Source of the DNA: Pinguiococcus pyrenoidosus
Lineage: Eukaryota; Sar; Pinguiophyceae; Pinguiochrysidales; Pinguiochrysidaceae
NCBI GenBank assembly: GCA_019677205.1
Contig: JAAMXY010004196.1
Location: 1-35,193, forward strand
DNA length: 35,193 bases
Direction of reading: 5' to 3'
Made by a program: the position numbers and the translations under genes. Positions within the stretch are counted from its first letter, which is position 1; every line of letters begins with the position of its first letter. Under the pieces are notes generated by a model, which had not been told where the DNA came from, searched no databases, and saw nothing but the letters and a program-made list of their open reading frames with translations. Below, in pieces: positions 8,953-19,279 of this stretch.

Positions 8953-11350
8953 ATGGCGTCATGGAACGGCGCTGGGATGAGCCAGCAGGACTTCATGTAC
9001 AAGGACGAGTGCATCGTGCTTGACGCACATGATCGCATTGTCGGCCACGAGTCCAAGTACATTACGCATCGGTTCACGAATGACACTGTAAGCGTCGACT
9101 CCGTGTGAAGGGAAGAGAAGCTCCTGTGAGCGATTTAACCATGTTGCGAACTGGGTGCTATCTATGCAGCCGCGCGGCATACTGCACCGTGCTTTCAGCG
9201 TGTTCCTGTTCAATAAGAACGGGGAGCTCCTACTGCAGCAGCGTGCTGCGGACAAGATCACGTTCCCCAACGTCTGGACGAACACTTGCTGCTCCCACCC
9301 CCTGTATGGCTTCTCGCCCAGCGAGGTGGACACCCCGCTCGACGTGGCTTTAGGCCGGGTGCCGGGCGTGAAGCGTGCGGCGGTTCGCAAGCTTAAGCAC
9401 GAGCTTGGCGTACGCGTAGGAGACGTGCCGGAGTCCTCCTTCAAGTTCCTGACCCGCCTGCACTACTGGGCGGCGGATGTGGTCACCCACGGGGCGGAGA
9501 GTCCCTGGGGAGAGCACGAGATCGACTACATCCTCTTCGCGCAGGTTGACGGTGTTGCGCTGGAGCCAAACCCAGAGGAAGTCCAGGACGTCAAGTGGGT
9601 GTCGCTGAGCGAGCTGCGCCGCATGATGGACCCGAAGACGGGCTTGCTGTGGTCGCCCTGGTTTCGCATCATTGTGGAGAGATTCCTGCCCGCGTGGTGG
9701 GAAGATCTTCACACAACCTTGACCACGAACACGCACGTCGATGTGAGGAACATCCATCGATTTGATCCCCAAGCGGAGCACATGGGCGGTGGGGGAAGTG
9801 CCGGCCCCTGGCTGGACACGGGCTCTCCGGTGAAGGTCGAGTACAGCGGCGAAGCAGACGGGCGGGCACTCAAGCAGGGGGCCTACGGCAAGATTCCCAT
9901 CCACCAGGAGAGCACGATGTCCCAGCTGTCCCGAGTGGACGAAGTGGTTTCCGCGCTCTACCTGAAGTTTCGGGTCAACAAGATCCTCGCGAACAAGATT
10001 GATCGTTCCGACGAGGACGTTGCTTTCTGCGACGATATCCTCGGCAAAGTGAGCAGATCCTTCGCCGCGGTGATTCGTCAACTGCCAGAAGGGCTTTGCT
10101 TGGACGTGCTGATCTTCTACGTCATTCTGCGCGGATTGGACACGGTTGAGGATGACATGGCTGCCTTCGCAGACGTGCGTACGAAGTGCGACCTCCTCCA
10201 GAACTTCGACAAGATCGCGCTTTCAGAGAAGTGTGACTGGACGCTTCAAGGCGTGGGGGAAGGAGACGAAGCCTACCTCCTGGAGCATTTCGACTCGGTG
10301 GCGCGAGTCTACTGGAGGCTGCCCGGCTCCTCCCGCGACGTCATCGGTGACATCACGAGGAAGATGGGAGGGGGAATGGCCGAGTTTGTGGACAAGGATC
10401 TGGGCCAAGGCACCACGACGATCGCCGAGTACAATCGGTACTGCCACTTCGTAGCGGGTCTTGTCGGGGAAGGCCTTTCGCGGCTCTTCTGCATCCGGGG
10501 CGAGGACAGATCTACGTCCATCGTGTCAACAGGCATGACGTACGAAGACCCCGCGAAGCAAGCGAAGCTTTTGTCCCTCTGCGAGTCAATGGGCCTTTTC
10601 TTGCAGAAGACGAACATCATCCGCGACTATCTGGAAGACTTCGTGGACGGGCGGGCCTTCTGGCCGCAGGAAGTTTGGAAGAAGTACAAGAAGTCGTTGG
10701 GAGACTTCGCCTTGCCCGAGAACCGGACCGCGGCGCTCCACTGCCTCAATGACCTTGTGACCGACGCTCTGGAGCTGATCCCAGATTGCCTGGAGTATCT
10801 TGACCAGCTGAGCCACCCCGAGATCTTCCGATTCTGCGCGATCCCGCAAGTCATGGCCATCGCCACGCTGGCCAAGTGCTTCGGCAATCCGGACGTGTTC
10901 ACCGGGGTGGTGAAAATTCGGAAGGGCCTCTCCTGCCAGCTGATCCTCGACAGCGGCTGCCTCGAAGGGGTGCACTTCTGGTTCCACCAGCTGGCCTCGG
11001 GCGTATTGGATCGCGTGGACCCGTCCGACCCGTCAGCAGAGAGAACCAAGAAGGCCTGCAGCACGGCAATGGCGTTGACAGCCTCTGGGCACTCCCGGAG
11101 GAGGTTCGTCAGAATAAACCTCGCCTTGAATGTAGTGGCTCCCGTTGGTGCCGTCCTGTGCGCGATGTACTTGTATCAGAACAGAGAGACCTGGTGGAGT
11201 CAGAAAGGTGAGCAACTCCTCCCGAAGCTGACGGACCCCGCAGACGTCGTAGTGCTGGGGCTCCTCCTAGCTTGCGTCGCGTACGTCCTGGCTTTCGTTG
11301 CGGTACCGACGGGAAGCAAGGCACCAATGCAGAAATTAAAGTCGGTATGA
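8953..11350 (+). CDS. IDI-SQS: Isopentenyl-diphosphate isomerase-squalene synthase fusion protein
   Basis: The exons are 8953-9087 and 9170-11350, with an 82-nt GT-AG intron in phase 0, giving 771 residues. The N-terminal part (about 1-240) is a type I IDI: HRAFSVFLFN, the catalytic-Cys motif TNTCCSHPLY and GEHEIDYILF with the catalytic Glu. It interconverts IPP and DMAPP. A Gly-rich linker (about 240-300) leads to squalene synthase, which condenses two farnesyl diphosphates to squalene. That part has the Asp-rich motif DTVEDDM (about 368), VAGLVGEGLSRLF, and the second motif NIIRDYLED (about 526). Two C-terminal hydrophobic helices (about 692-716 and 737-755) should anchor it in the ER. All key residues of both enzymes appear intact. 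The start was chosen as the ATG that opens the IDI N-terminal domain; an in-frame ATG lies upstream at 8860. The same fusion order is known from diatoms. Confidence 0.95.
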
Positions 11351-11630
11351 TCCTCAGGTAGTCTCCCCCCCATGAGCTGATGGGAGATGATCGAGCGCCC
11401 TGCGGCAATCGGGACGCACGGAGCGCAAAGCATAGGAGCTGTAGGCCTTCGATGAGTCGGGCTGGAGTCGACCATTGGAGCATAGCACGCGCGCACAATA
11501 GGCAACTGATGCTTCTTCATCTTTCACCATTTATCTTTCATCTTACGTCTTCCATCTGACGTCGGACGTCGGACGTCGGAGGTCACAAAGGCCTGCGGCA
11601 TACTTAAGCTTCGCATGGACACCTCCGCCG
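11351..11630. other. Convergent 3' spacer with short tandem repeat
   Basis: The 280 bp between the stop codons of IDI-SQS and GUF1 carry both 3' UTRs. They include a nearly threefold 8-bp tandem repeat (unit GACGTCGG, 11558-11580). I see no gene here. Confidence 0.5.
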
Positions 11631-14005
11631 CTATCTGGAGAGCACGCTCCAGAAAGCCTCTTGAGATAGCTGTACGCGTCCCACCGTCTTCGCGAGTTTC
11701 TTGCCTGGCGTTCAAGGAGTCTCTGCCGTGAGCGGTCCTTCGACTGAAGGAGAACAACCACCACAGGGCTCGAAAGCTCATCACCTTTCTTCTGCTTCTC
11801 AAGGAGCTTCTTTTTCCTTGAGACGTCTCCGCCACCAACCGCTTTCCCTGACTTCGTCAGCACGTCCTTTCGGTAGGCCTGCAAGAAGCAGAGCGGACGA
11901 AGTCGTGAAGACAGGAACGCGGAAGGCGAAGGTGATGGCAACAACAAGATACCTGCAGGCGCTCCTTTGCAAAGACTTTCTTCGCCCCTGCAAGGCGTGC
12001 TTGAATGCTGATCTCGAATTGCTGCCGATCCATAACGTCCTTCAGCCTCTTGGCGATGCGGCGGCCCTCACGTTCTGCGTCGTCTACGTGACAAACGAAG
12101 GAAAGGGCATCCACCGCATCGCCATTGATGGCCATTTCCACCTTTGGGAAGGTCAGTAGAGCGACTTGCTGATGGTCCGAGAGCTTGGTGACAAAGGGAG
12201 GACGGGTACCTTGACCAGGTCTGCGTATCTAGCTTCGGCTTCGACGTAGTGATAACTCGCATAGCCAGCCGAGAGGTTCTTGACGGCATCGTGAAAGTCC
12301 GTCACGATTTCTGCCCAAGGGAGCAGGTAGTTCAAGAGGACCTTGTCCGAATCCAGATAGCGCGTTTCGATCTCCTCTCCTCGCCGTGATCTCAGCTCCG
12401 TGATGAGAGAGCCAAGGTGCTCGGCAGGCGAGATGATCGTGGCCACGACCATCGGCTCCAGTATTCGGTCGGCCGTGCCGCCCTTGGTGATCTCAGGCCA
12501 CTCTAGAAGATTCGCAATCGTCCGGCGGCGTCCGTCCCTCGCCTCTGCTATGTAAGACACCGACGGAGCGGTGAGCAAGACCGGCTGGTTCTGCTCGTCT
12601 CGCAGCCGCTGGTGGAACACCTCCATGTGTAGGAGGCCGAGGAAGCCGCATCGGAGTCCGGATCCCAAGCTACCCATGTTCTCTCGCTGCACAGACACTG
12701 ATGCATCATTCAACCTGAGCCTGCTCACGGCACTTTCTAAATCGGCGAAGGACTTGGAGTCCATCGGGAGCAAGGACGCAAAAATGGTGGGCACGGGCTG
12801 CTTGAAGCCCTCGAGCGCTTCGGGCAAGGGGGCATCGGCTCCAGCAGGCGCGAGTATGATCGTGTCCCCGACGAGCGCGTTGCTCGTGCTGCGCATCCCA
12901 GCAACCATGTAACCCACTTGCCCACTGAATAGGCACCGCGTCCGCAGGAGCCGCGGAGACAGCACGCCCAGCTCCTGGACGCTGAAGGACGTCGCGCCGG
13001 ACGTGCCATCCCCCAACGTGGAGCGGGGGGCGATCCGCTGGCCTTCCTCGAGATGGCCGTCGACGACCTCGATAAGGCAGATGACGCCTCGGTGTTCGTC
13101 ATACCAGCTGTCGACCAAGCGGGCCCGCAAAGGCGCGTTCGGGTCTCCGCGGGACGGCGGCGGGATCTTCTCTGCGATGGCGTCCAGGATGGCTTCGGTG
13201 CCGACGTCCCGCTTGGCGGAGCTGGCCAGCACTTCCTCAGGATCGACATCGTCAAAGGCCGTCGCCATCTCCAACGCCACATCCTCGGGCGCCGCATGCG
13301 GAAGATCACACTTTGTCAAGACCGGGACGATGCGAAGGTCCTAGAACGAGATCGACTTGTCAGAGGAAGCCGCTTTTCCCGCAGTTGGGGAACGCAGCCC
13401 GGCAGCGTGCCACCAGTTGCTACCTGCTCCTTTGCAAGACCATAGGTCGTGAGCGTCTGGGCCTCCAGTCCTTGCGAGGCATCCACCAGAAGCAGCGCGC
13501 CGTCGCAGGCCGCAAGCGAGCGGCTGACTTCGTAGGAGAAGTCGATGTGGCCGGGCGTGTCGATGAGGTTGAGAAGCAGCGGCTCCTGCGTGCTGGGATG
13601 CTTCCAGATCATCGAGATGGCCTGTGCCTTCACGGTGATGCCACGCTCGCGCTCCACTTGCAACGAATCCAGCTGCTGCGCCTGCTCCACCTGCTCCAGG
13701 TTGCCGCACTTCTCCAGCAGGCGGTCTGCCAAGGTGCTCTTGCCGTGATCGATGTGCGCGATGATGCTGAAGTTCCGAATCCGCTCCGGCGGGAAAGTAC
13801 GCATGGGACTGCGAGCGGTGCTGTCACTCTGCAGGTCATGAACGCTCGTCACATCACTGAAACGGCGCCAGATTGCCACACAGCGCCCGCGACGCAAGCG
13901 ACTCACGCCACGCATGCATCCCACGCCCTTTCGAGCCTCATGGAAAAGCCTCTGCCAAGCGTTTGCGCGTGAGAGACGGTTCGCTGCGCCGCCACGCCAA
14001 ATCAT
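11631..14005 (-). CDS. GUF1: Organellar elongation factor 4 (LepA/GUF1 GTPase)
   Basis: Five exons were joined: 14005-13424, 13340-12210, 12141-11953, 11878-11785 and 11704-11631 (introns of 83, 68, 74 and 80 nt). The product is 689 residues, against about 600 in bacterial LepA and 645 in yeast Guf1. It is a ribosome-bound GTPase that promotes back-translocation in organelles. The GTPase motifs are [17 protein letters not shown] and TKCDLP. The last is a TKxD variant of the usual NKxD. The LepA-specific C-terminal domain ([11 protein letters not shown] through [10 protein letters not shown]) is complete only after splicing. The N-terminus is Arg-rich and has RRFSDVTS, with no hydrophobic signal peptide, which suggests mitochondrial import. 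Translation could also start at the in-frame ATG at 13915. The gene is divergent from DHQS. Confidence 0.93.
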
Positions 14006-14176
14006 GCTTTCTGCTCATCGTTATTAGCCCATAGCATTCACGAATTGGATTTATTATGGCATAAGTCGTTTCATTCCTGAAACGACTTTGGATCTATTTG
14101 TGTGCAATTGAGCTATTGTAGGAAGGCGGGCGTCGCCAAGCGCTTAGAAACAGACGATTCCGCCTCGAGCGCCGCA
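14006..14176. promoter_or_regulatory. Bidirectional promoter region GUF1/DHQS with perfect palindrome
   Basis: The 171 bp between two divergent start codons include an AT-rich core. A perfect inverted repeat lies at 14063-14088, with 11-bp arms AAGTCGTTTCA and TGAAACGACTT around the loop TTCC. It lies 58 bp from the GUF1 start and 89 bp from the DHQS start. It could be an operator-like binding site for a dimeric factor or a structured 5' UTR element; its function is inferred. Confidence 0.5.
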
Positions 14177-15535
14177 ATGAGGAGCCTTTGGCTGCTTTTG
14201 GCCTTTGTGGGCCTTAGTGGCGCCTTCCGGCCGCTCCGGATGGCCATCAGCACCCAAAGGGGAGGCGGTTTGCGCTACACAGTGCCCTTGGATCTGGTAG
14301 GGACGCACCGACTCACGAGTGTCGCCCGAGGGCGGGCCAAGCGGACGCTTCCTGAGGCAATGCATTGCTTTGTAGGGGGCGCGCAGCTACAACATCCACA
14401 TTGGCGAGAGTCTGTGGGCTCAGAGCAAAGAGATTCTGCAACCGTCGCTGGCCTCCAAGGTCCTCGTCATCACCAATGAAGTCGTTGCGCCGCTCTACCT
14501 GGACGCGTGCGAGAAAGCGTGCGGCCAAGGCGGCGCAGAAGTCCACTCGCTGGTGCTCCCCGATGGAGAGGAGTACAAGAGCATGGACAGCATCATGAGC
14601 ATCATGGACAAGGCGCTGGAGCTCAAGCTGGACCGCCGCAGCGTGTTCGTCGCGTTGGGAGGCGGCGTCATTGGGGACATGGTTGGCTTCGCAGCCGCAA
14701 TTTACCAGCGGGGCGTGAACTTCGTCCAAGTACCCACCACCTTGATGGCGATGGTGGACAGCAGCGTCGGTGGCAAGACCGGTGTGAATCACCCTCAGGG
14801 TAAGTTGAGGAGAGCGGTGTCTCCTGTGTGGAGCCAGCCGCTGGACACGCCGTGAATCTGCCTCTGAAACGCTCTCTCTTGTGGCTAGGCAAGAACATGA
14901 TCGGCTCCTTCCAGCAGCCAAAGTGCGTGCTCATCGACACCGACGCCTTGGACAGCCTTCCGGATCGGGAGCTCGCGTCCGGCGTGGCGGAAATCATCAA
15001 GTACGGGCTGATCTACGACGCGCAGCTCTTCGAGTGGCTGGAGGAGAACGTGGAGAAGCTTCTGGCGAGGGACAAGGAGGCGATGGCGTACGCCATCAAG
15101 CGCAGCTGTGAGATCAAGGCAGACATCGTAGCACAGGACGAAAAGGAAGCGGGCATCCGGGCGACGCTCAACCTGGGACACACCTTCGGACACGCCATTG
15201 AGCTTGGCCTGGGCTACGGAGCCTGGCTCCACGGCGAAGCGGTCGGCCTCGGCATGGCGATGGCATCGGACTTCTCCCTGAAGCAAGGCTGGATTACTCA
15301 GGAGCTGCGAGATCGCGCATTCGCCCTGATTGAACGAGCGAAGCTGCCGACCACGCTTCCCGAGAATCACGGCCTCACTCCAGAAGGGTTCAAGAGCGCC
15401 ATGTCCCGGGACAAGAAGGTGAAGGACGGCTCGCTTTTCCTGATCTTGCTCAAGGGTGAACTTGGGAACTGCCTCATCACCAACGAGTGGGATATGGCCG
15501 TCATGGATGAAGTGCTGGCCAAGTACTGCGCATGA
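14177..15535 (+). CDS. aroB: Plastid-targeted 3-dehydroquinate synthase
   Basis: The exons are 14177-14296, 14376-14799 and 14889-15535 (introns of 79 and 89 nt), giving 396 residues. It converts DAHP to 3-dehydroquinate in the shikimate pathway. The ATG at 14177 was chosen because it opens a signal peptide, MRSLWLLLAFVGLSG, followed by AFRP. That is the Phe-containing cleavage motif of bipartite leaders for complex red-lineage plastids. An in-frame ATG at 14102 would hide it. The mature enzyme starts near ARSYNIHIG. It has the NAD-binding ALGGGVIGDMVGF, the substrate loop VDSSVGGKTGVN, and the metal ligands in VAEIIKYG (Glu), GHTFGHAIE (His) and LHGEAVGLGM (His). It is a stand-alone enzyme, not part of a pentafunctional AROM protein. 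Confidence 0.95.
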
Positions 15536-15626
15536 CGGGCGGAGGACAGCAGACGAGTTGGGCGTGTAAATCGTGCTTCCCAGTCAATCAAAGCAAAGCA
15601 AAGCAAGGAATGATTCTCCCCTGGCT

Positions 15627-18240
15627 CTATGTCTCGTCCTCTAGAGGGCTGCCCTGCAGAATGACGTCCCGAGCAAGCGTACGCGAAACGGACCCGGGGC
15701 TTTGAAGCACCGTCCGGGCCGCTCGCATCCCCGCCTCCACGGAGCGCTCCAAGAATTCATCGACGTCCGCCGCTGTGCTCTCTCTTTGCAAGGCCGTCCG
15801 CTTGCCTTCCGCGAGGTAGTGCAACAGCTGCGCAATGGTCCCGGCAACCAGCGCATCGCCCGCACCGCTCACATTCTGCACGCCGTCGACTCGCTCGGCG
15901 GGCAGCAGATGAAGGCGGATGCTCTCAAAGTGGAAGTCCTCTTGGGCACCTGCTCGCGGGTATGCTGCAAGGATTGCACCAGCGGATCCGCAGGTGCAGA
16001 TCACGAATTGCATTCCGCTCAGCTCGTGCGTGGGACTGGCATCACGCCGAGACCGAGTCGCATCGCAGAAGCTGGAGAACAAGGTCCGCGTGGCTTCGTT
16101 CACTTCGCCATGCGCAAAGCTTCGCAGAACGCCTTCGCGCCATGAGCTGCGTTCGCTCTCGGATAGCGCTTCCCCTTGCGCCGCTGAGGACGGCCTTCCC
16201 GCGGCAGCCATGTGAATGAGCTCATCCAAGTTCGGTGAGATGAACGTCGCTGCTCGAACGAAACTCGGCGCTTCGCGCATCACTCTTACAGCTTTAGGCA
16301 CGCTGGTGGGCTCGAACCATACCCATGGAGGCATGCCTAGGTCCGACGACTCGCCATTGAAGCCGCGCGCCCAGTGCTCGAGCGTGCGCGATGCGATGTT
16401 TGCGTCGAAGACAAGAACCTTGGCAGCGAGCATTGCTGCGTCCCGATCTCTCAGGAACTCCAGATCCAGGCGCTGGTCGACGACATCCGTGTCTGCTACG
16501 GCGGTGATGAGGTTGCCGTGAGAATCATAAACAGCGCTGTACCTTGCCGTGGGAAGATCAGGGTCCTGCACGAATTCAATGGCATCTGCGTGCACACCAG
16601 CTTCAACCAGGGAATCCACCATCGCGTACCCTGCCGCGTCGCTACCGACACAAGTCATCAGGCTCGTCGGCACGCCGAGCCGACCCAAGGCTTCCGCTAC
16701 GTTCCGGGCCACACCGCCGAAGCTGGATCTGATAGACCCTGGATGAGACGTGGCGGCGCCGTCGGCCGAGTCGGCTGCGCTGTGGTATCTGGCGTGCACG
16801 TCTTCTATGGCAGCACCAACGGCCACCACTTCGGTGAGGGGAAAGGTCACGTCGGCATCACGTACGTCGGCATCATGTACGTCGTCATCACTCTCGTCAA
16901 CGCTGCCGGCTGTGGAAAAGAAGGGGTCGTCGCCGCCTTGAAAGACTGGAGGGGGCGAGTCACGATTCGCCGACATGTCAAGCTTGAACTGGGCGAGCCG
17001 CGTCGCCATCTCCGCCCCCGCGGCAGCATTGTTCAAGATCAAGTTGACGTTGAGCTCCTGCGATAGGTTCCCAGAGAGCTCCCGGACCCTTCGGAGGACG
17101 AAAGGCGTGACGTCTGCGCCTTTGACTTGTGCTTCCGCTTCTTCCACAGCTTGATCAACCCACTTCTCCATCTGCTCAAAGATCTGTGCACCATCTGGAT
17201 GCTCCGGCGGTGGTATCGCGAAGAGCATGCCGTTCTCGAGACCGAGGCTATACTTGCAGTGGTAGAACATCTCGGCAGCGTCGGCTGGACAGCTCACGTG
17301 GTTCCCCGGCATGAACACTCCGCTTCTCGGCGTGAAGAACGCTGGGAATTCGTCGCTACCAAGGATCGCCACGGACACGCCGTATGTCTCTAGCTTCTCC
17401 AGGGTGCGAGGAATATCGAGGATGCTCTTCACGCCAGCGCTGACCACTGCCACTGGCGTCCTGGACGAACACGAATCGTCATCACGTCAGCAGTGGCTTC
17501 AGCCCCGTGGCCGCGAATCTACTGCACCCGTCACTAGTCCGCAGGCGGCAATCTTCTTCTCATGTCCTACTTTGGACTCTCCACCTTTGCAGCTCCGTCA
17601 GATCCGCGCTGACGTCCATTGTCGTCTCGCCGCCTCGGTGCACGCCTCCGGTACCGCCGGTCACGAAGACGTCGATGTTGGCCATCTTGGCGAGGAGCAT
17701 GGTCCCGCTCACGGTCGTCGCGCCATGCAGATTCTGGCTGAGCACCCTTGGGAAGTCTCTCCGCGACGTTTTCACCACGTTTGGCTCAGTCGCGAGGGTG
17801 TGAATCTCAGCGGCGCTCAAGCCCACGACTGCCTCGCCATCTATCACGCCGATCGTGGCGGGGACAGCGCCGCTTTCGCGCACTTTGGCCTCCACTTGCG
17901 TCGCCACCTCTATATTCTGCGGAAAGGGCTGCGCTCGGCGTCAGGATACACCATATCTCTGGCGATTTGGAGCGAACATCACCATGCCGTGCGAGATGAT
18001 GGTGCTCTCTAGCGCCACCACCGCTCTTCTCTCCGCCAACGCGCTGCGGACTTCCTCGGAAATCCTCACAAACGTACTGACGCATCGCTTCATTCCAGAT
18101 CCCAGCCCAGACGCCTCTGCAAGAGCGCCAGAAGGGCCGATTTGTCGTTTGAGTGCGCCAAGTTCCCGCGCTTTCCGTCTGTCATGCCGCTCGAAGACTC
18201 CGCCGAAGATCCGATCTTTCTGGAGCTTTGAAAGCGCCAC
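15627..18240 (-). CDS. Bifunctional pseudouridine-5'-phosphate glycosidase / PfkB pseudouridine kinase
   Basis: The exons are 18240-17983, 17928-17585 and 17460-15627 (introns of 54 and 124 nt), giving 811 residues. Residues from about 60 to 380 form the glycosidase that splits pseudouridine 5'-phosphate to uracil and ribose 5-phosphate. It shows ALESTIISHGMPFPQN, KTSRRDFPRVL with the catalytic Lys, TGGTGGVHRG, DVSADLTEL and ILNNAAAGAE. The second half is a PfkB-family sugar kinase with FGGVARNVAEALGRLG and the anion-hole motif VSGAGDALVAG; by context it phosphorylates pseudouridine. Together they salvage pseudouridine in one polypeptide. The 60-residue N-terminal extension is basic and could be a mitochondrial presequence. 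The last domain is intron-free. The gene is head to head with the GST gene. Confidence 0.92.
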
Positions 18241-18292
18241 GCGCGTCTCTCCCCTTCAAGACGACTTCGCGACTCCGCCTCGTTTGGAAAGA
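18241..18292. promoter_or_regulatory. 52-bp spacer between divergent start codons
   Basis: Only 52 bp separate the start codons of the pseudouridine gene and the GST-like gene. The two promoters, or at least the 5' UTRs, must therefore overlap each other or the opposite coding sequence. Unlike the other divergent spacers it is not AT-rich and shows no palindrome. Confidence 0.4.
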
Positions 18293-19063
18293 ATGCTCCA
18301 TATCTACCACGTGAGCAAGTTCCGCAGCACGCGAGTTCTGTGGCTGTGGGCGGAGCTGTCGCGGCTGTATCCGTCCGGCTTGCCTGAATGCCGCGTGTTG
18401 GAGTTTGCGGACGTGTCCAGCTTCCGAAATGACAAGCCAGCGTGGCTGTTGGAGCTGAATCCCAACGGCAAGATTCCTGTGGTAGTTGGAGGGGGGTTTG
18501 ACTTCCCCATCTTTGAGAGTGGCGCCATTTGCGCCAGTCTGCTGGACGCTTTTGATACGGAGCATCGGTTGCTGAAGCCGCAGGACCGCCGCTTGTTCTA
18601 TCAGCTGGCCTTCTACTGCACCGGCACGGTGGACAACATCACGGCAACGAGCTCTCCCATCCAGAGGGCGGTGAAGATGCACGAGCAAGGAAAAGCCAAC
18701 ATGAATCCGACGGTGGATCCCGTGCGGAAGAGTGCGTGGGCGGACGTGGCGGCTCCGTTTCTAGAGGAGGTGCTGAATAGGACACCTGGGCCATACTTCG
18801 CCGGAGACGACTTCTCGGCGGTAGACGTCGTGGCAGGAATGTGCCTGTTCGCGTTTCATGAGCGGATGATCGCGCGGGGCGATGGCCAAAGCTGGATCGA
18901 GCGAGAAAGGACCCCGAAGCTTCACGCGCTGGCCACAATGCTGCAGGAGCGACCCGCGCGTCAGTTTGCCTTCAGTACTACCTTGAACGAGCCCGACTCG
19001 CTCAAGGACGTAGCAGACTTTGGAGTGGCCGAGTGGATCCCTGCGGGGCCGCCTCAGCTTTAG
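18293..19063 (+). CDS. Glutathione S-transferase-like protein
   Basis: An intronless gene of 256 codons. The frame is open further upstream, but the ATG at 18293 starts exactly at a thioredoxin-fold GST N-terminal domain (MLHIYHVSKFRSTRVLWL), so it was chosen. The N-terminal domain also has LNPNGKIPVVV with the cis-Pro, then FESGAICASLL, which matches the glutathione-binding ES.AI motif. The helical C-terminal domain includes PGPYFAGDDFSAVDVVAG, the conserved N-capping box Asp region. The protein presumably conjugates or transfers glutathione; the class cannot be decided. No targeting peptide is seen, so it is probably cytosolic. Confidence 0.88.
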   Translation: MLHIYHVSKFRSTRVLWLWAELSRLYPSGLPECRVLEFADVSSFRNDKPAWLLELNPNGKIPVVVGGGFDFPIFESGAICASLLDAFDTEHRLLKPQDRRLFYQLAFYCTGTVDNITATSSPIQRAVKMHEQGKANMNPTVDPVRKSAWADVAAPFLEEVLNRTPGPYFAGDDFSAVDVVAGMCLFAFHERMIARGDGQSWIERERTPKLHALATMLQERPARQFAFSTTLNEPDSLKDVADFGVAEWIPAGPPQL

Positions 19064-19279
19064 CTAGGTGACTCCTGCCTTGGCCGCCTTTGCTTCTAGA
19101 CCCACAGCGTAGAGAAATGAACCTTCTGTAGGGACTGCAACTCCAGGCAGCTTCTTAATTTTGACGCGTCGCTGAGCGCAACAGTTTATCCATGTCCGAT
19201 CTACTCCACTCCTCGCGCAGGGATGTACACGCGCTCGCGCGATGGACGGCGACGGCGATGTTGTCGTGAATAGTTCCAC

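Noticed and set aside
9350-10081. 243-codon minus-strand frame within IDI-SQS
   Set aside because: It lies wholly opposite conserved IDI and SQS motifs and has no family features of its own.
14313-14921. 202-codon minus-strand frame across DHQS
   Set aside because: It crosses two exons and two introns of a clear DHQS gene on the other strand and looks like an antisense shadow.
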